A stretch of DNA of 64,000 nt from 2-02-FULL-66-14 sp964651335 (GTDB lineage: Bacteria; Pseudomonadota; Gammaproteobacteria; Burkholderiales; SG8-39). A program made the position numbers and the translations under genes. This document shows positions 7,966-16,246 of the stretch, one piece after another (within the stretch, counting starts at the first letter, position 1; every line of letters starts with the position of its first letter). The stretch is from positions 1 to 64,000 of the forward strand of contig CAZYVT010000004.1 of the NCBI GenBank assembly GCA_964651335.1, read 5' to 3'. The notes below the pieces were generated by a model. That model was not told the DNA's origin, searched no databases, and was given only the letters and a program-made list of their open reading frames with translations.

Positions 7966-10095
7966 ATGAACAATGGAAATGTCATGCCAAGCGCCGACAC
8001 CCGAGTTCCACCACCACTGCCGGATCCGATTCCCCCTTTGCCCGATCCATTTCCGCAGCCCTGGCCGCCGGGCCCGGACCCCATCCCGCCTTTCCGGCCG
8101 CTCCCGTTTCCCCGCGACCCGCGGCCGCTCCTGCGTTTTCGTACCCTGCGATGTGGCGGCTATCTGATCAACTACACGCCTGTGGGAAGCGCTTTCGTTT
8201 CCTACGATGGCACGCTGCGCGTCGAATGCCATAGCGGCGGGCGAACCGCGAGCGGCGATCTCTATCAGCGCCGGGTTCTGCAGCTCACCACCGGCACGTT
8301 TCTTTACCCTCCTCCAAAGCCGGCGTCGGGGATTCCAATCCTGGCTCGCGACCGGTATCGCTCCTACCTGCGGGTGACCCAGATACTCGAATGGTTCACG
8401 CTGGGCAACAGTTTCACGCTCGGGTTCGAAATGCACCGCTTCACACCCGCGGCGGGCGCGACGCCGCATTCGTGGACGAACCAGGGAGCGTTCACCGCCC
8501 TGCTGACCTGGTCGCCGGCGCCGCCGGGCTTCCCGTCGCCGAACGATTATCTGGCCGGCGATGTCAGGAACAGCGCTGGCACGATCGTTGGCAGGTTGAC
8601 GATGGGCTGGGTGTCGCAATATCTGCGCAAGGCCACCGTCGAAATCGATCGGGTGGCGCAGTCGGAATCTCCGGTGAACAACGCTGCCGGCGTGGACTGG
8701 AGAACGGCTGGCGACGGGATCGGATGGGACATCACGGTACGCGAAAGTCAAAACAACATCGCGGAGCCGAGTGGCGAATTCTGGTCCGACGCTGAATGCC
8801 ACGCAGAGATGCTGGCCAGCCGCGCCGCGTCGAATCTGGATGCGGAGTGGCGCTATCACGTCTTGTGCGTGCGGCGCCTCGACTCGACCGAGCGCGGGAT
8901 CATGTATGACGCGTATGCGACCGACTCGAACAACGTGCCGCGGGAGGGTTGCGCGATCTCCTCGCACTGGACGATTCCCAACACGGCGGATTGGGGAACC
9001 GTGCAGGGCGTTCGCTTTGGCGCCGCGACCATGCCCTATTTCCGTACCGCCGTGCACGAGACCGGGCATGCCATGTGTCTGTACCACAACACGATAGACA
9101 ACGGATTCATGAATACCACGAACGTGATTGCCCAGAATTCCCTGACTCCGGGCAGTCCCGCCTTCCCGGGCAACATCCAGTGGTCATTCGCCGCCGATGA
9201 CCAGACCCGGCTGCGGCATATGCCTGACGTTTTTGTGCGTCCCGGGGGTGTGCCTTTCGGGACGAGCTACGCTACGACGCCGATCAGCCCGGCCGATCTT
9301 GCTTTCGAAGTGGATGGGCTCAGGCTGGATGTGTCTCCGTTGCTCGACTCGATTCCGCTGGGCGCACCGGTACGAGTCAATCTTAACCTGACAAACACCG
9401 GTAAGTCGCCTCTTCTGGCGCCGCCAACCTTGAGCCTGGGGGCGGGCTTCGTAAGAGGCTGGGTGACCGATCACGCCGGGTCCACACGGGATTTCTCGCC
9501 TCTTATCCTGTGTGTCGACCACCTGCCCCTGCAGGCGCTGGAACCGGAGAAGAGCGTGGCGAATTCACTCACCCTGTTGCGGGGCGGGCAGGGGGCGCTC
9601 TTCCCCGCGCCGGGTGTGTACCGGATTCAGGTGGAGGTGCGCTGGGATGTGGGCGGCACGGAATCAATCGTAGCAGGAACCGCCAGTGTCATGGTGACGC
9701 CTACGGTGGACGAAGCTCACGCCCAGGCTGCCTATGCAGTGCTTTCGTCCCCGGACGCCCTGCTTGCCCTGGTCATTGGCGGTGATCACGTCAAGGATGG
9801 CATCGATGCGATCCATGCGGCGTTGAAGAACCCTGTTTTGCGCCCGCATTTTGCGCACGTGGAGGCCAAGCGGCTGGCTCAACGTTTCGGCAAACGCAAG
9901 CCCGATTTGAAGGCGGCTGCGGAGCTGATCGGCAAGGATACCGTGATGAGCCCGGCAGAGATCAGGAAGGCGGCTGAACTCGCCAAGGCGTCGACCGACC
10001 GTGGGCCAGCCAATACCATTGCGACGGCACTGAAATACATAGTCCGAGCAGTAAACGTCGCCAGCGACGTCCGAGCGATAGTCGACAAGTTGTGA
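7966..10095 (+). CDS. Large metzincin-type zinc metalloprotease without signal peptide
   Basis: The ATG at 7966 has GGAG 7 nt upstream; a GTG at 7954 is the alternative. The 709-residue product starts with a proline-rich segment (residues 12-50, PPLPDP and PFPQPWPP units) and has no signal peptide. The catalytic motif HETGHAMCLYH near residues 364-374 is the full HExxHxxxxxH zinc site of metzincins, followed by a possible Met-turn (DNGFMNTT). Residues 440-580 look like a beta-sandwich (LDVSPLLDSIPLGAPVRVNLNLTNTG), as in bacterial Ig-like domains. The C-terminal 120 residues are helical and Lys-rich. The protein may be a secreted effector using a non-Sec route or a cytosolic protease. Its place next to the Rhs cassettes favours an effector, but no loading partner is visible. 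Confidence 0.75.
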   Translation: MNNGNVMPSADTRVPPPLPDPIPPLPDPFPQPWPPGPDPIPPFRPLPFPRDPRPLLRFRTLRCGGYLINYTPVGSAFVSYDGTLRVECHSGGRTASGDLYQRRVLQLTTGTFLYPPPKPASGIPILARDRYRSYLRVTQILEWFTLGNSFTLGFEMHRFTPAAGATPHSWTNQGAFTALLTWSPAPPGFPSPNDYLAGDVRNSAGTIVGRLTMGWVSQYLRKATVEIDRVAQSESPVNNAAGVDWRTAGDGIGWDITVRESQNNIAEPSGEFWSDAECHAEMLASRAASNLDAEWRYHVLCVRRLDSTERGIMYDAYATDSNNVPREGCAISSHWTIPNTADWGTVQGVRFGAATMPYFRTAVHETGHAMCLYHNTIDNGFMNTTNVIAQNSLTPGSPAFPGNIQWSFAADDQTRLRHMPDVFVRPGGVPFGTSYATTPISPADLAFEVDGLRLDVSPLLDSIPLGAPVRVNLNLTNTGKSPLLAPPTLSLGAGFVRGWVTDHAGSTRDFSPLILCVDHLPLQALEPEKSVANSLTLLRGGQGALFPAPGVYRIQVEVRWDVGGTESIVAGTASVMVTPTVDEAHAQAAYAVLSSPDALLALVIGGDHVKDGIDAIHAALKNPVLRPHFAHVEAKRLAQRFGKRKPDLKAAAELIGKDTVMSPAEIRKAAELAKASTDRGPANTIATALKYIVRAVNVASDVRAIVDKL

Positions 10096-10200
10096 GCTTG
10101 GGAAGGATGCCGGGTGCTGAGTGGACTCTCGTGGCCGCGTCGCACCCGGCGGCATCAAGGGCTATGCTGTCGCCCATCGTCGGCACGGCCTACCACAACG

Positions 10201-10503
10201 ATGCTTAGGAAGCTTCCCGGGTTACTCGGCAGTTGGAACAAGATCAGCGATTCGGCGTGCAGCAGGACCTACCCGGACAGCATCGTCGTCAGGGACAACG
10301 GGCTTTACTTCGGCGAGAACAAGCAGGCGGGGACGTTTGCCATCTGGGACGTTGGCACTTACGAAATAATCGACAAAGAGAGAATCAGGATGTCCACCGC
10401 AAACGATGCGAACGTGATTTATGAGTTCACTCTCGCCGGCGATGTCCTGACATTCATCGATCCTGCGCGCTGTCAATTCAGTTACCGCCGTGCGCGGGAT
10501 TGA
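10201..10503 (+). CDS. Small conserved protein of unknown function
   Basis: The ATG at 10201 gives a 100-residue protein starting MLRKLPGLLGSW; an earlier start at 10114 would add arginine-rich sequence that looks non-coding. The pattern of short strands (SIVVRDNGLYFGEN, GTFAIWDVGTYEII, RIRMSTANDANVIYEF, DVLTFIDPARCQFSYRR) suggests a small beta-barrel, lipocalin-like in outline. I do not recognise the family with certainty. It follows the metzincin gene by 105 nt and could be its partner or inhibitor. That is only positional. Confidence 0.55.
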   Translation: MLRKLPGLLGSWNKISDSACSRTYPDSIVVRDNGLYFGENKQAGTFAIWDVGTYEIIDKERIRMSTANDANVIYEFTLAGDVLTFIDPARCQFSYRRARD

Positions 10504-10555
10504 TGAGTCAAATGTCGATCCACTCTCACAACGCACGCAAGAAGGGAGCAGTCAT

Positions 10556-10789
10556 ATGCCAAACGGCCGTTGCTTCAGCATCACGTTTCCGGAGGACACG
10601 TCGGTAACCTTCCCGGTAGGATCGGTGGTGAACATTCCCGGGGCGCCGCCGTTCGACCTCTCAAGCGGCTTGGAGGTGCCGTTCCAAGCCGGGACGGTTC
10701 CTCGAACTTACGCGATTCTGGAAGCTGCTGAAGCTCTGAAGGTCGAGAGCCCGACGCCGGCGAGGATCAGCGCGATGCCGGCGAAGTGA
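10556..10789 (+). CDS. Short hypothetical protein overlapping the transporter gene end
   Basis: The ATG at 10556 has a GAAGGGAG site at a good distance. The first 50 residues (GRCFSITFPEDTSVTFPVGSVVNIPG) look like a genuine beta-rich protein. From about residue 51 (10708 on) the frame runs through the 3' end of the opposite-strand EamA gene and is probably not its original sequence. The gene therefore appears cut at the junction between the accessory island and the stable chromosome. Confidence 0.45.
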   Translation: MPNGRCFSITFPEDTSVTFPVGSVVNIPGAPPFDLSSGLEVPFQAGTVPRTYAILEAAEALKVESPTPARISAMPAK

Positions 10790-11631
10790 TACCAGCGCGG
10801 GTATTCGCCGAGAAAAATCGCCGCCAGCGCGACGCCGATCGCGGGCATGAGATGCATGGTGGCGCCGGCGCGTGCAGCGCCCAGGCGCGTCACCACGTAA
10901 CTCCAGCCGGCGTAGGCGAGGAGCAATGACCCGATGGCGGAGTAAAGGACCCCGAGCGCGCCTGCCGGCGTGAGCGTTACGCGCGTGCCGCTCCAAAGCT
11001 CCCATGCCACCCACGGCGCCATGAACCCGAGGCCCACCGCGCAGAGCGCTGTGAGATATTCGGGAGTGTCGAGCGCGTCGCGCCGCATCCGCAGGACCAC
11101 GGTGTACGATCCCCACATCGCCATCGAGGCAAGCGCAAGAAGGTCGCCGATGTTGACCGACAGCGTCGCGAGCGCCGCCGGCTCGCCCTGTGCGGCAATC
11201 GCAATCACTCCGATGAAGGACAGCAGCACGCCTGCCCATTGCCGTGCGCTGATCGCCTCGCCGAGCACCGGCCGCGCGAGCAGCAGGATGAAGATCGGCG
11301 CGGTCGAGAGATAGAGCACCGCACTCGTTGCCGTCGTGTAGTGCAGGCCGAGCCACTGCAACGCGAGATGCAAGCCGCCGCCGGTGAAGCCGAGTCCGGC
11401 AAGTACGTGCCAGTCGCGCCGGCCGTAGGCGCGCAGCTTTGCCGCGAGACCGCGCCAGCAGAATGGCGCCAGCAGCGCGATGACGATCACGAGACGCCCG
11501 GCGGTGGCGATCCCCGGCGCCACGTCCTCGCGCACCGCGCGCGCGACGATCCAGTTGCCCGACCACAGGAGGAGCGTCGCGAAGAGAATCAGGTAGGCGG
11601 TGAAACGCACGCGGTCGATTATCGCCTGCAT
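10708..11631 (-). CDS. EamA-family (drug/metabolite superfamily) transporter
   Basis: This 307-residue inner-membrane protein has ten hydrophobic segments in two EamA halves, residues about 12-140 and 155-295. Typical family stretches are present: LLLWSGNWIVARAV in helix 1, YTTATSAVLYLSTAPIFILLLA before the second half, and PAIGVALAAIFLGEYPRWYHFAGIALILAGV at the end. The family exports or imports small metabolites; the substrate cannot be told. It is divergent from the hydrolase at 11646, with only 14 nt between the two start codons. Confidence 0.88.
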   Translation of the reverse strand: MQAIIDRVRFTAYLILFATLLLWSGNWIVARAVREDVAPGIATAGRLVIVIALLAPFCWRGLAAKLRAYGRRDWHVLAGLGFTGGGLHLALQWLGLHYTTATSAVLYLSTAPIFILLLARPVLGEAISARQWAGVLLSFIGVIAIAAQGEPAALATLSVNIGDLLALASMAMWGSYTVVLRMRRDALDTPEYLTALCAVGLGFMAPWVAWELWSGTRVTLTPAGALGVLYSAIGSLLLAYAGWSYVVTRLGAARAGATMHLMPAIGVALAAIFLGEYPRWYHFAGIALILAGVGLSTFRASAASRIA

Positions 11632-11645
11632 GGTAATCTCGCCGC

Positions 11646-12410
11646 ATGCCGTTTCTCAGCGCCGCCGGGCGCTCGCTCGAGTACGAATGGATCGATGCGG
11701 CGCGGCCCGGCACACCGACGCTGGTTTTCCTGCACGAGGGGCTCGGCTCGATCCGCCAGTGGCGCGATTTTCCGCTTCGCGTGGCGCAGGCGACGGGTTG
11801 TGCCGCGCTGGTATACAACCGCTACGGTTACGGCGACTCGGACGTGCTCGCCGAGGCGCGGGTGAGCGTGCGGTTCATGCACCAGGAAGCGCTGGAGTCG
11901 CTGCCGCAGGTGCTCGCGGCGCTCCGGATCGATGAACCGGTCCTGGTCGGGCATTCCGACGGCGCGTCGATCGCCCTGATCTACGCGGGAGCCGGGAACC
12001 CCGCGCGCGGTCTGGCGCTGATGGCGCCGCACGTATTCGTCGAAGACATCTGTATCCGCAGCATCGAAGAGGCGAAGCGGCAGTTCGAGGCGACCGACCT
12101 GCCGCAGCGGCTCGCCCGCCACCATCGCGATCCGCGCAAGACCTTCTACCTCTGGAACGACGTCTGGCTCGATCCGGAATTCCGCGCCTGGAACATCGAG
12201 GAGTACCTGCCGGGAATCGGTTGCCCGGTGCTCGCGATGCAAGGCGTCGACGATGAGTACGGCACCATGGCGCAGCTTGATGCCATACAGGAGAAAGTCA
12301 GAGCGCCGTGCGAGCTTTTGAAGCTGGCGGCCTGCGGCCACTCGCCGCATCGTGACCAGCCGCAGGCGGCGCTATCGGCGGTGGCGGGATTTGTGGACTC
12401 ACTGCACTGA
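11646..12410 (+). CDS. Alpha/beta-hydrolase
   Basis: The 254-residue protein has the alpha/beta-hydrolase core: oxyanion loop LHEGLGS near residue 30, nucleophile elbow GHSDG near residue 102, a candidate acid in GVDDEYG near 200, and the final His in CGHSPH near 232. No signal peptide is present. It could hydrolyse an ester or a C-C bond, and the substrate is unknown. It is followed after 1 nt by an MFS transporter, so the two are probably co-transcribed and may act on the same compound. Confidence 0.87.
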   Translation: MPFLSAAGRSLEYEWIDAARPGTPTLVFLHEGLGSIRQWRDFPLRVAQATGCAALVYNRYGYGDSDVLAEARVSVRFMHQEALESLPQVLAALRIDEPVLVGHSDGASIALIYAGAGNPARGLALMAPHVFVEDICIRSIEEAKRQFEATDLPQRLARHHRDPRKTFYLWNDVWLDPEFRAWNIEEYLPGIGCPVLAMQGVDDEYGTMAQLDAIQEKVRAPCELLKLAACGHSPHRDQPQAALSAVAGFVDSLH

Positions 12411-12411
12411 C

Positions 12412-13626
12412 ATGACTGCGCGTGCCCTCCGTCAGGATGCCAGGGTGATCGGGCTGGTTGCGATTGCGCACGGCCTGTCGCATTTCTACCAGATCGCCAC
12501 CGCGGTGCTGTTTCCTCTCATCCGGGACGATCTCGGTGTCTCGTACGCCGCGCTTGGCGCGACCACTGCGGCCTTTTACGTGGTTTCGGGAATCTGCCAG
12601 ACGCTGGCCGGGTTCGCCGTGGACCGTTTCGGCGCGAGGCGTGTGCTGTTCGGCGGATTGACGCTGTGTGTGGCGGGCGCATTGCTCGGCGGCCTGGCGC
12701 GCAGCTACGAGATGCTGCTGCTCGCCGCGCTCGTAGGCGGGCTCGGCAACAGCGTGTTCCATCCTTCGGACTTCGCGATCCTGAACGCACGCGTGAACCC
12801 CGCGCGCCTGGGCTACGCATTCAGTTGGCACGGGGTCGCCGGCTTTCTCGGCTACGCCGCGGCGCCCGCGTTCGGCGTCGGCCTTGCTGGCGCCTTCGGC
12901 TGGCGCGGCGCGCTGCTTGCGGCTGCCGTGATGGGTGCCGCGATCGTCGCATTGCTTGCCGCGCAGCGCGCGACCCTGTACGTCGAGCCGGCGGACGCCA
13001 GGCGCGCCGCGCTGCGCCTGGGGCTGGCAGATGACATACGGGTGCTGCTGTCCGCTCCGGTGCTGATGTGCTTCGGCTATTTCGTGCTGATCGCGGTCGG
13101 CTTCATTGCCATCCAGACCTTCGGCGTGGCGACCATGATCGCGCTCTATGGCGCGAGCGCCGCGCTCGCTTCGGCGGCGCTCACGGCCTATCTCATCGGC
13201 GCGGCGGCCGGGATCTTCACCGGGGGCTTCGTCGCGGTGCGCTTTCCGCGCCACGATCTAGTAGCCGTCGCCGGCATGGCGTGCAGCGCCACGATCGTGT
13301 TCGTGATTGCCTCGGCCTCGCTCCCCGCCGCGGCGTTGCCGGCGCTATTTGCCGCCACCGGATTTTCGGGCGGCGTCACCAACCCGTCGCGCGACCTGAT
13401 CGTGCGGTCGAACACCCCGGCCGGCGCGACCGGAAAGGTGTACGGGTTCGTGTACTCGGGGCTCGACGTCGGTTCCATGGCGACCCCGATCTTCTTCGGC
13501 TGGCTGCTCGACCGCGGTCACGCCGCCGCGGTGTTCTACTCGGTGGTCGTGGCTGCAGCACTCACCATTGCAACCGTGCTGCAGTTGCCCCGGCGCAGGG
13601 TCCAGGCGGCGGTTCAGTCCCGGTAG
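12412..13626 (+). CDS. Major facilitator superfamily transporter
   Basis: A 404-residue protein with twelve hydrophobic segments. The MFS signature loop between helices 2 and 3 is present (GFAVDRFGARRVLFGG), and HGLSHFYQ in helix 1 and NSVFHPSDFAI in helix 4 recall the Fsr-like group of exporters. The ATG at 12412 is used because it falls 1 nt after the hydrolase stop. Its last 13 bases overlap the convergent aldolase gene. Substrate unknown. Confidence 0.88.
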   Translation: MTARALRQDARVIGLVAIAHGLSHFYQIATAVLFPLIRDDLGVSYAALGATTAAFYVVSGICQTLAGFAVDRFGARRVLFGGLTLCVAGALLGGLARSYEMLLLAALVGGLGNSVFHPSDFAILNARVNPARLGYAFSWHGVAGFLGYAAAPAFGVGLAGAFGWRGALLAAAVMGAAIVALLAAQRATLYVEPADARRAALRLGLADDIRVLLSAPVLMCFGYFVLIAVGFIAIQTFGVATMIALYGASAALASAALTAYLIGAAAGIFTGGFVAVRFPRHDLVAVAGMACSATIVFVIASASLPAAALPALFAATGFSGGVTNPSRDLIVRSNTPAGATGKVYGFVYSGLDVGSMATPIFFGWLLDRGHAAAVFYSVVVAAALTIATVLQLPRRRVQAAVQSR

Positions 13627-14399
13627 CTGGAACCCTTGCGGTCGAGCAGGCGCAGCAGCGCCGGCCAGTCCTTGTGCGGAGAAGACCGGTCGGGCCGCTC
13701 GAATTGCTCCCAGCCCTTTTTCACGATGTCGCCGGAGAGGAGATTCACTTCGCCGCCTGCGAGTGCGTCCACCTGGATCTGGCAGGCGCATTCGAGGTAA
13801 TACATGCGGTCGAACGCGTCGCGCACCGAGTCGCCGAGCGCGAGCAGGCCGTGGTTGCGCAGGATCATGGTGCGCGAGAGGCCGAGGTCGCGCACGAGGC
13901 GCGCGCGCTCTTCCAGTTCCAGCGCGATGCCCTCGTAGTCGTGATAGCTCACATCGGCGTACACGCGCAGGGCGTGCTGGCTGATGGGCAGCAGCCCGCA
14001 TTTCATCGCCGATACGGCGACGCCGGCACGCGTATGGGTGTGGATCACGCACTGGATTTCCGGGCGCGCCTGGTGCACCGCGCCGTGAATGACGAAACCC
14101 GCTTCGTTGTACCCGAGCCCGGTCGGATCGTCGATCACCCGGCCGTGGTGGTCCACCTTGACCAGGTTGGAAGCCGTGATTTCGTCGAACATGAGGCCGT
14201 ACGGATTGATGAGGAAGTACTCTTCCTTTCCCGGTGCGCGAGCGGAGAAATGCGTGTAGATCAGGTCGGTCCACTTGAAATGAGCCGCCAGTTGATAGGC
14301 GGCAGCGAGGTTCACGCGCGTCTCCCACTCCTGCCGTGTCACGCGCGCGCGCACCGTTTGCGGCTCCACGGATTTCAGTCTTCTGGGTTTGGCCGGCAT
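13614..14399 (-). CDS. Class II aldolase/adducin-family protein
   Basis: A cytosolic protein of 261 residues with the class II aldolase fold: FKWTDLIYTHFSARAP at residues 40-55, the zinc-binding HTHTRAG near residues 119-125, and a later RNHGLLALG near 180-188 supplying another zinc His. Members are fuculose- or ribulose-phosphate aldolases, or decarboxylase-like enzymes acting on related hydroxy acids. The missing sugar-kinase context prevents a substrate call. It is followed 7 nt later by a c-type cytochrome gene on the same strand order (14407-14937 lies upstream), so the pair may share a transcript. Confidence 0.88.
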   Translation of the reverse strand: MPAKPRRLKSVEPQTVRARVTRQEWETRVNLAAAYQLAAHFKWTDLIYTHFSARAPGKEEYFLINPYGLMFDEITASNLVKVDHHGRVIDDPTGLGYNEAGFVIHGAVHQARPEIQCVIHTHTRAGVAVSAMKCGLLPISQHALRVYADVSYHDYEGIALELEERARLVRDLGLSRTMILRNHGLLALGDSVRDAFDRMYYLECACQIQVDALAGGEVNLLSGDIVKKGWEQFERPDRSSPHKDWPALLRLLDRKGSSYRD

Positions 14400-14406
14400 G
14401 GTGCAC

Positions 14407-14937
14407 CTACTTCGCCTTCGGCGCCGCGGAGGGCGGCGGCGCAGGGAATTGCACGAATGGCAGGGTCGGCGTCTTGTCCGGTGGGACGTAGGCCGGTGCC
14501 GACGCGCCGGCCGGACCCAGATGGCGGAGGTAGGCGTAAATCGCCTTCAGGTCGCTGTCCGCCATGTCACGCAGATTGAACCACGGCATCGGAGGGCGCA
14601 GTTCGCTGCGCGCACGGGTCATCCACTGCGCTTCCGTCATGTTCTTGGCCACGAGTCTCAGATTCGCCGGGTAGGTCGTTCCCCAGGGACCGCGCCAGCC
14701 GAGCGCGTCGCCGATCAGCCAGTTCCGTTCGTCCACCTTGCCGCCGCTGAACGTGTATCCAGGCGTATGGCAATCGTTGCAACCGCCGATCTGCGCCAGG
14801 TACTTGCCTCTTTTGGCTTCCTGCGACATCGGCTTCGAAGCTTTCTTTTCTTCCTTCTTCTGCGCCCAGGCGGTGTTTGCGCTTGCAGCAACCGCAGCGA
14901 GCAGCGCGGCGGAAACCGCTCCGCGGATCCATCTCAT
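14407..14937 (-). CDS. Mono-haem cytochrome c, periplasmic
   Basis: The ATG at 14937 is preceded on its strand by GGAGG. A signal peptide (residues 1-25, ending NTAWA) is followed by a Lys-rich stretch and a single CNDCH haem-binding motif near residue 54. A later Met in PPMPWF is a possible axial ligand. The C-terminus is proline- and alanine-rich. The likely role is periplasmic electron transfer, perhaps from a dehydrogenase. It lies immediately upstream of the class II aldolase gene. Confidence 0.87.
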   Translation of the reverse strand: MRWIRGAVSAALLAAVAASANTAWAQKKEEKKASKPMSQEAKRGKYLAQIGGCNDCHTPGYTFSGGKVDERNWLIGDALGWRGPWGTTYPANLRLVAKNMTEAQWMTRARSELRPPMPWFNLRDMADSDLKAIYAYLRHLGPAGASAPAYVPPDKTPTLPFVQFPAPPPSAAPKAK

Positions 14938-15040
14938 CGAATATCCTCCGTTGCAGTGTGTCATTAAAGTATATGCCGCCTCGACCGGTGCTGCGCTATA
15001 GTTTCATTCCTGCAGGCCAACGCCATAGAGGAGGTTTCCC

Positions 15041-15715
15041 ATGAAACTGTACATGCATCCGGTGTCGATGACGAGCCGCCCCGTCCGTCTGTTCATCGCG
15101 GAGAACGGCATCGATGCCGAGGAACAGGTCATCGACCTGATGACAGGCGAGCATTACAAGGAGCCCTACGTCTCGGTCAATCCGAACCGGCTGGTGCCGG
15201 TGCTGGAGGACGGTGATCTGCGTCTCACCGAAAGTTCCGCGATCCTGAAGTATCTCGCCGACAAGATCGGCTCGCCGGCCTACCCCAAGGACCTGAAGCA
15301 GCGCGCCAAGGTCAACGAGATGATGGACTGGCTGAACACGAATTTCTATCGCGAATACGCGTACAATTTTGCGTATCCGCAGATCTTTCCGCACATGCGC
15401 CGGCCGACCGAGGAGTCGCAAAAGGTCACGCTGGAGTGGGGCAAGGAACGGGCCAAGGGGTGGCTGCAGATCCTGAACGACCACTGGATCGGACCCAAAA
15501 ACCAGTACCTGTGCGGCAACCAGATCACGATCGCCGACTACCTGGGCGCCGCTTTCGTGACCCTGGGCGAGATCATCCGCTGCGATTTCTCTGCCTACCC
15601 CAACGTGCAGCGATGGCTCGGCAACGTGAAAAAACTGAAGAGCTGGCCGAAGGTCAACGAAGTGTTTTACGGCTTTGCCGCTTCGGTCAAAGACCAGACC
15701 TTCAACGCGATCTGA
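15041..15715 (+). CDS. Glutathione S-transferase family protein
   Basis: This 224-residue protein has the GST layout: an N-terminal thioredoxin-like domain (residues 1-80) with SMTSRPVRLF supplying the likely catalytic Ser, a cis-Pro region in NRLVPVLED, and the glutathione-gamma-glutamyl site LTESSAILKYLA. An all-helical C-terminal domain contains the N-capping box ITIADYL near residue 165. AGAGGAGGTTTCCC before the ATG is a strong ribosome site. The length and the theta-like features suggest a bacterial dehalogenase/isomerase-type GST. It is followed by a VOC-fold protein 26 nt later, probably in one operon. Confidence 0.9.
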   Translation: MKLYMHPVSMTSRPVRLFIAENGIDAEEQVIDLMTGEHYKEPYVSVNPNRLVPVLEDGDLRLTESSAILKYLADKIGSPAYPKDLKQRAKVNEMMDWLNTNFYREYAYNFAYPQIFPHMRRPTEESQKVTLEWGKERAKGWLQILNDHWIGPKNQYLCGNQITIADYLGAAFVTLGEIIRCDFSAYPNVQRWLGNVKKLKSWPKVNEVFYGFAASVKDQTFNAI

Positions 15716-15741
15716 CACTGGAGCCGAGACCGGAGGACCGC

Positions 15742-16233
15742 ATGATCAAGGGCCTGCACCACAACGCCTATCGCTGCCGGGACTCGGAAGAGACCCGCCG
15801 ATTCTACGAGGAGTTCCTCGGCTTGCCGCTGGCGAACGCGTTCAACATCCGGGAAACCAAGAGCGGCCGGACGACGGACGTGCTGCACTCGTTTTACCGC
15901 ATGGACGATGGTTCCTGCCTCGCGTTCTTCGAGGTGCCGGACGCGCCGTTCGAATTCAAGCCGCAACACGACTATGACCTGCACATCGCGCTCGAGGTGA
16001 CGGCGGACGATCTGCGCAGGATGTTCGAGAAAGGCAAGGCCGCGGGACTCGAAACGCGCGGCATTTCGGATCACGGGTTCATCGACTCGATCTACTTCCG
16101 CGATCCGAACGGCTACGTGATCGAGCTCACCGCGAAGCGGGCGAACCACGAACAGGCGATGGACCCCGCGTCGAACGGGGCGCGCGCGATGCTCGACGAG
16201 TGGCAGGGGCGCAAAGCGCGCAAGGTCGCGTAG
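15742..16233 (+). CDS. VOC-family (glyoxalase/dioxygenase fold) protein
   Basis: A 163-residue metal-binding VOC protein starting GLHHNAYRCRD, whose first His is a typical metal ligand. DYDLHIALEV holds the second His near residue 82, and DPNGYVIELT near 125-134 holds the Glu ligand. The protein has one full VOC unit (two beta-alpha-beta-beta-beta modules). Family reactions include glyoxalase I, ring-cleaving dioxygenases and thiol transferases. Being next to a GST, a glutathione-linked detoxification is plausible but unproven. GGAGGACCGC precedes the ATG. Confidence 0.87.
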   Translation: MIKGLHHNAYRCRDSEETRRFYEEFLGLPLANAFNIRETKSGRTTDVLHSFYRMDDGSCLAFFEVPDAPFEFKPQHDYDLHIALEVTADDLRRMFEKGKAAGLETRGISDHGFIDSIYFRDPNGYVIELTAKRANHEQAMDPASNGARAMLDEWQGRKARKVA

Positions 16234-16246
16234 CGGGCCGAGGGTG

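Noticed and set aside
13345..14406. Minus-strand frame of 353 codons spanning the MFS end and the aldolase region
   Set aside because: It is out of frame with the class II aldolase, which has its full catalytic set in another frame.
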